Shown one piece after another: positions 62,789 through 64,000 of a stretch of 64,000 bases of DNA. Numbering within the stretch: position 1 is the first letter of the stretch; the number at the start of each line of letters is the position of its first letter. The DNA is from Glycocaulis abyssi. Its GTDB lineage: Bacteria > Pseudomonadota > Alphaproteobacteria > Caulobacterales > Maricaulaceae. Location: assembly GCF_041429775.1 (NCBI RefSeq), contig NZ_CP163421.1, positions 868,001 through 932,000 on the forward strand, written 5' to 3'. Under the pieces are notes generated by a model that made no database searches, was not told the DNA's origin, and worked only from the letters and a program-made list of their open reading frames with translations. The position numbers and the translations under genes are program-made.

Positions 62789-63428
62789 CGTCCCGGCCGA
62801 GCCGCAACCCGATTGCCCGCTCTGTCCGCGCCTTGTCGCCTACCGGCAGGAAAACGCCCGTCAGGAGCCGGGCTGGTTCAACGGTGCCGTACCCTCCTTC
62901 GGTGACGCCAACGCGCGCCTGCTGATCGTAGGGCTGGCGCCGGGGCGTACAGGGGCGAACCGCACCGCCCGGCCGTTCACCGGCGACTGGGCGGGCGATC
63001 TGCTCTACGCGACCATTGATGCCTATGGCTTTTCAAAAGGCACCTATAAGGCCGACCCAGCTGATGGCCTGACCCTGCACGATGCGATGATCACCAATGC
63101 CGTGCGCTGCGCGCCGCCGCAGAACAAGCCGGTGGGCAAGGAAATGGCCAATTGCCGCCCCTTCCTGGCCGCGCGCATCGCGGCCTTGCCCAGGCTGAAA
63201 GTGGTGATCGCTCTGGGGCGTATCGCGCATGAGAACACGCTGCGCGCGCTGGGCCAGCGTCCAGCGGGTTTCAAGTTTGCCCACGGGGCGGAGCATGAGG
63301 TGGAAGGCCCGCAAGGCCCCCTCACCCTGATCGATAGCTATCACTGCTCACGCTACAACACGAACACGGGCCGGCTGACAGAGCCCATGTTCCATGCTGT
63401 GTTCGAGAAGGCCAAAGCGCGGCTTTAG
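62772..63428 (+). CDS. Uracil-DNA glycosylase, FeS family (type 5/UDGb-like)
   Basis: A 218-residue DNA repair enzyme that removes uracil. Four cysteines suited to a [4Fe-4S] cluster are at 15, 18, 113 and 128. Motif A reads [19 protein letters not shown] (from residue 54), the UDGb form, and the C-terminal motif is [15 protein letters not shown]. The GLAPG...RPFTGD arrangement separates it from type 4 enzymes (GEAPG). The ATG at 62772 is inside the NYN gene by 17 bases; an ATG two codons later is an alternative. It is convergent with smpB, overlapping its stop by four bases. Confidence 0.9.
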   Translation: MTMKHSVPAEPQPDCPLCPRLVAYRQENARQEPGWFNGAVPSFGDANARLLIVGLAPGRTGANRTARPFTGDWAGDLLYATIDAYGFSKGTYKADPADGLTLHDAMITNAVRCAPPQNKPVGKEMANCRPFLAARIAALPRLKVVIALGRIAHENTLRALGQRPAGFKFAHGAEHEVEGPQGPLTLIDSYHCSRYNTNTGRLTEPMFHAVFEKAKARL

Positions 63429-63895
63429 CCGAAATCTTTCATCAGGCGGGCCTTGGAGCGGTTCCACTCACGCTCCTTGATGGTTTCGCGCTTGTCGATG
63501 GTCTTCTTGCCCTTGGCGAGGCCAATCAGGAGCTTGGCGAGACCCCGGTCGTTGAAATAGAGCCGCAAGGGGATGATCGTGCGTCCCTCACGCTGCACCG
63601 CGCCGGCCAGCTGGGCCATCTGCTTCTTGTGGAGCAGCAGCTTGCGATGACGGCGCGGCTCGTGATTGAAGCGATTGCCGCCCTCGTAAGGGGGAAAATC
63701 GGCATTGATCAGGTAGAGCGCGCCATCGCGCTCCACGCTGACATAGGCTTCGGCAATATTCGCCCGGCCCTGACGCAGGGATTTCACCTCGGTGCCGACC
63801 AGCATCAGGCCAGCTTCCATCGTGTCCTCGATCTCGTAATCGAAGCGCGCACGCCGGTTGACGGCGATAAGCCCGTTATCGTCGCTCTTGCTCAT
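63425..63895 (-). CDS. smpB: SsrA-binding protein SmpB
   Basis: A 156-residue partner of tmRNA in trans-translation rescue of stalled ribosomes. Blocks are [44 protein letters not shown] and the C-terminal basic tail [20 protein letters not shown] 63895 ([15 protein letters not shown]) overlaps the dapA stop (ATGA); the longer frame lies within dapA. dapA-smpB is a frequent pair in this class. Confidence 0.96.
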   Translation of the reverse strand: MSKSDDNGLIAVNRRARFDYEIEDTMEAGLMLVGTEVKSLRQGRANIAEAYVSVERDGALYLINADFPPYEGGNRFNHEPRRHRKLLLHKKQMAQLAGAVQREGRTIIPLRLYFNDRGLAKLLIGLAKGKKTIDKRETIKEREWNRSKARLMKDFG

Positions 63896-64000
63896 ATCAG
63901 CGACAACTCTTCCATCACCGACCTGATCCGCGCCTTCACCGCGTCCGGGCATGCCACCAGCGGCAGACGCACTTCGGCTGAGCACAGGCCCAGCAGGCTC
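63892..64000 (-). CDS. dapA: 4-hydroxy-tetrahydrodipicolinate synthase, C-terminal fragment (cut by window end)
   Basis: The last 35 codons of a gene that continues beyond the window. The translation ends [20 protein letters not shown] followed by [15 protein letters not shown], which matches the C-terminus of alphaproteobacterial DapA (LGLxSPEVRLPL...). DapA condenses pyruvate and aspartate semialdehyde towards lysine and peptidoglycan. The TGA overlaps the smpB ATG. Identity rests on a short stretch and on the common dapA-smpB order. Confidence 0.75.
   Translation of the reverse strand, partial: SLLGLCSAEVRLPLVACPDAVKARIRSVMEELSLI

Overview
This is a gene-dense, high-GC chromosomal segment of an alphaproteobacterium, most likely of the Maricaulales/Hyphomonadales-Caulobacterales side of the class. 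The signs are 5-aminolevulinate synthase (C4 haem route), a Ros/MucR regulator, a membrane H+-pyrophosphatase, an arginyltransferase-type Bpt, and class-typical gene orders: plsX-fabH-ihfA-merR; ribD/ribE/ribB/ribH/nusB/thiL downstream of glyA-nrdR; rnc-era-recO-parC; rpoZ-rsh-pyrE-pdxJ-acpS. No rRNA operon, phage, IS element or CRISPR array was seen. One tRNA gene (Pro, GGG) is present.

Layout: 1-4.3 kb carries sdhE and recG, with an AT-richer OLD-family ATPase/TOPRIM gene between them. 4.3-8.6 kb holds a DUF502 membrane protein, a DUF3089 hydrolase-fold protein lacking its nucleophile serine, and the LPS core genes hldE and kdsA. 8.65-17.5 kb is the most coherent accessory unit: two convergent four-gene operons (class I photolyase, FAD oxidoreductase, DUF1365, cyclopropane-synthase-like methyltransferase; facing ChrR-like cupin, DUF6134, FeS (6-4) photolyase, SDR). 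Each is preceded by a near-identical TGATCC-N18-TA promoter-like element, which points to shared ECF sigma control of a light/photo-oxidative stress response. 17.5-27.4 kb has cysK and metC around an orphan amino-acid-binding protein, tRNA-Pro, the phospholipid/fatty-acid start genes, a bc1 chaperone, bamE and hppA.

27.5-36.4 kb is a housekeeping run: thiL, nusB, the riboflavin genes, nrdR, glyA, mucR and hemA. The riboflavin set is unusual, with a reductase-only RibD and a RibB whose C-terminal cyclohydrolase-like domain has lost its zinc cysteines. 36.5-40.6 kb holds valine/isobutyrate catabolism genes split by a vapBC toxin-antitoxin pair, then hemB. 41.6-50.1 kb has a TRIC-type membrane protein, a second 3-hydroxyisobutyrate-dehydrogenase-like reductase, a flavin reductase, motB, bpt, and a TRAP transporter operon that runs into an AI-2E/PerM-like gene. 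50.1-64 kb is mostly core information processing: M48 protease/LemA, parC, recO, era, rnc, acpS, pdxJ, pyrE, the (p)ppGpp synthetase/hydrolase, rpoZ, folK, a NYN-domain protein, a family-5-like uracil-DNA glycosylase, smpB and the tail of dapA.

Genes are tightly packed, with many ATGA/TGATG overlaps, so most same-strand runs are probably operons. The larger gaps contain palindromic intergenic repeats, a toxin-antitoxin operator-like inverted repeat and two clear hairpin terminators. All functional calls come from reading motifs by eye; no database search was run.
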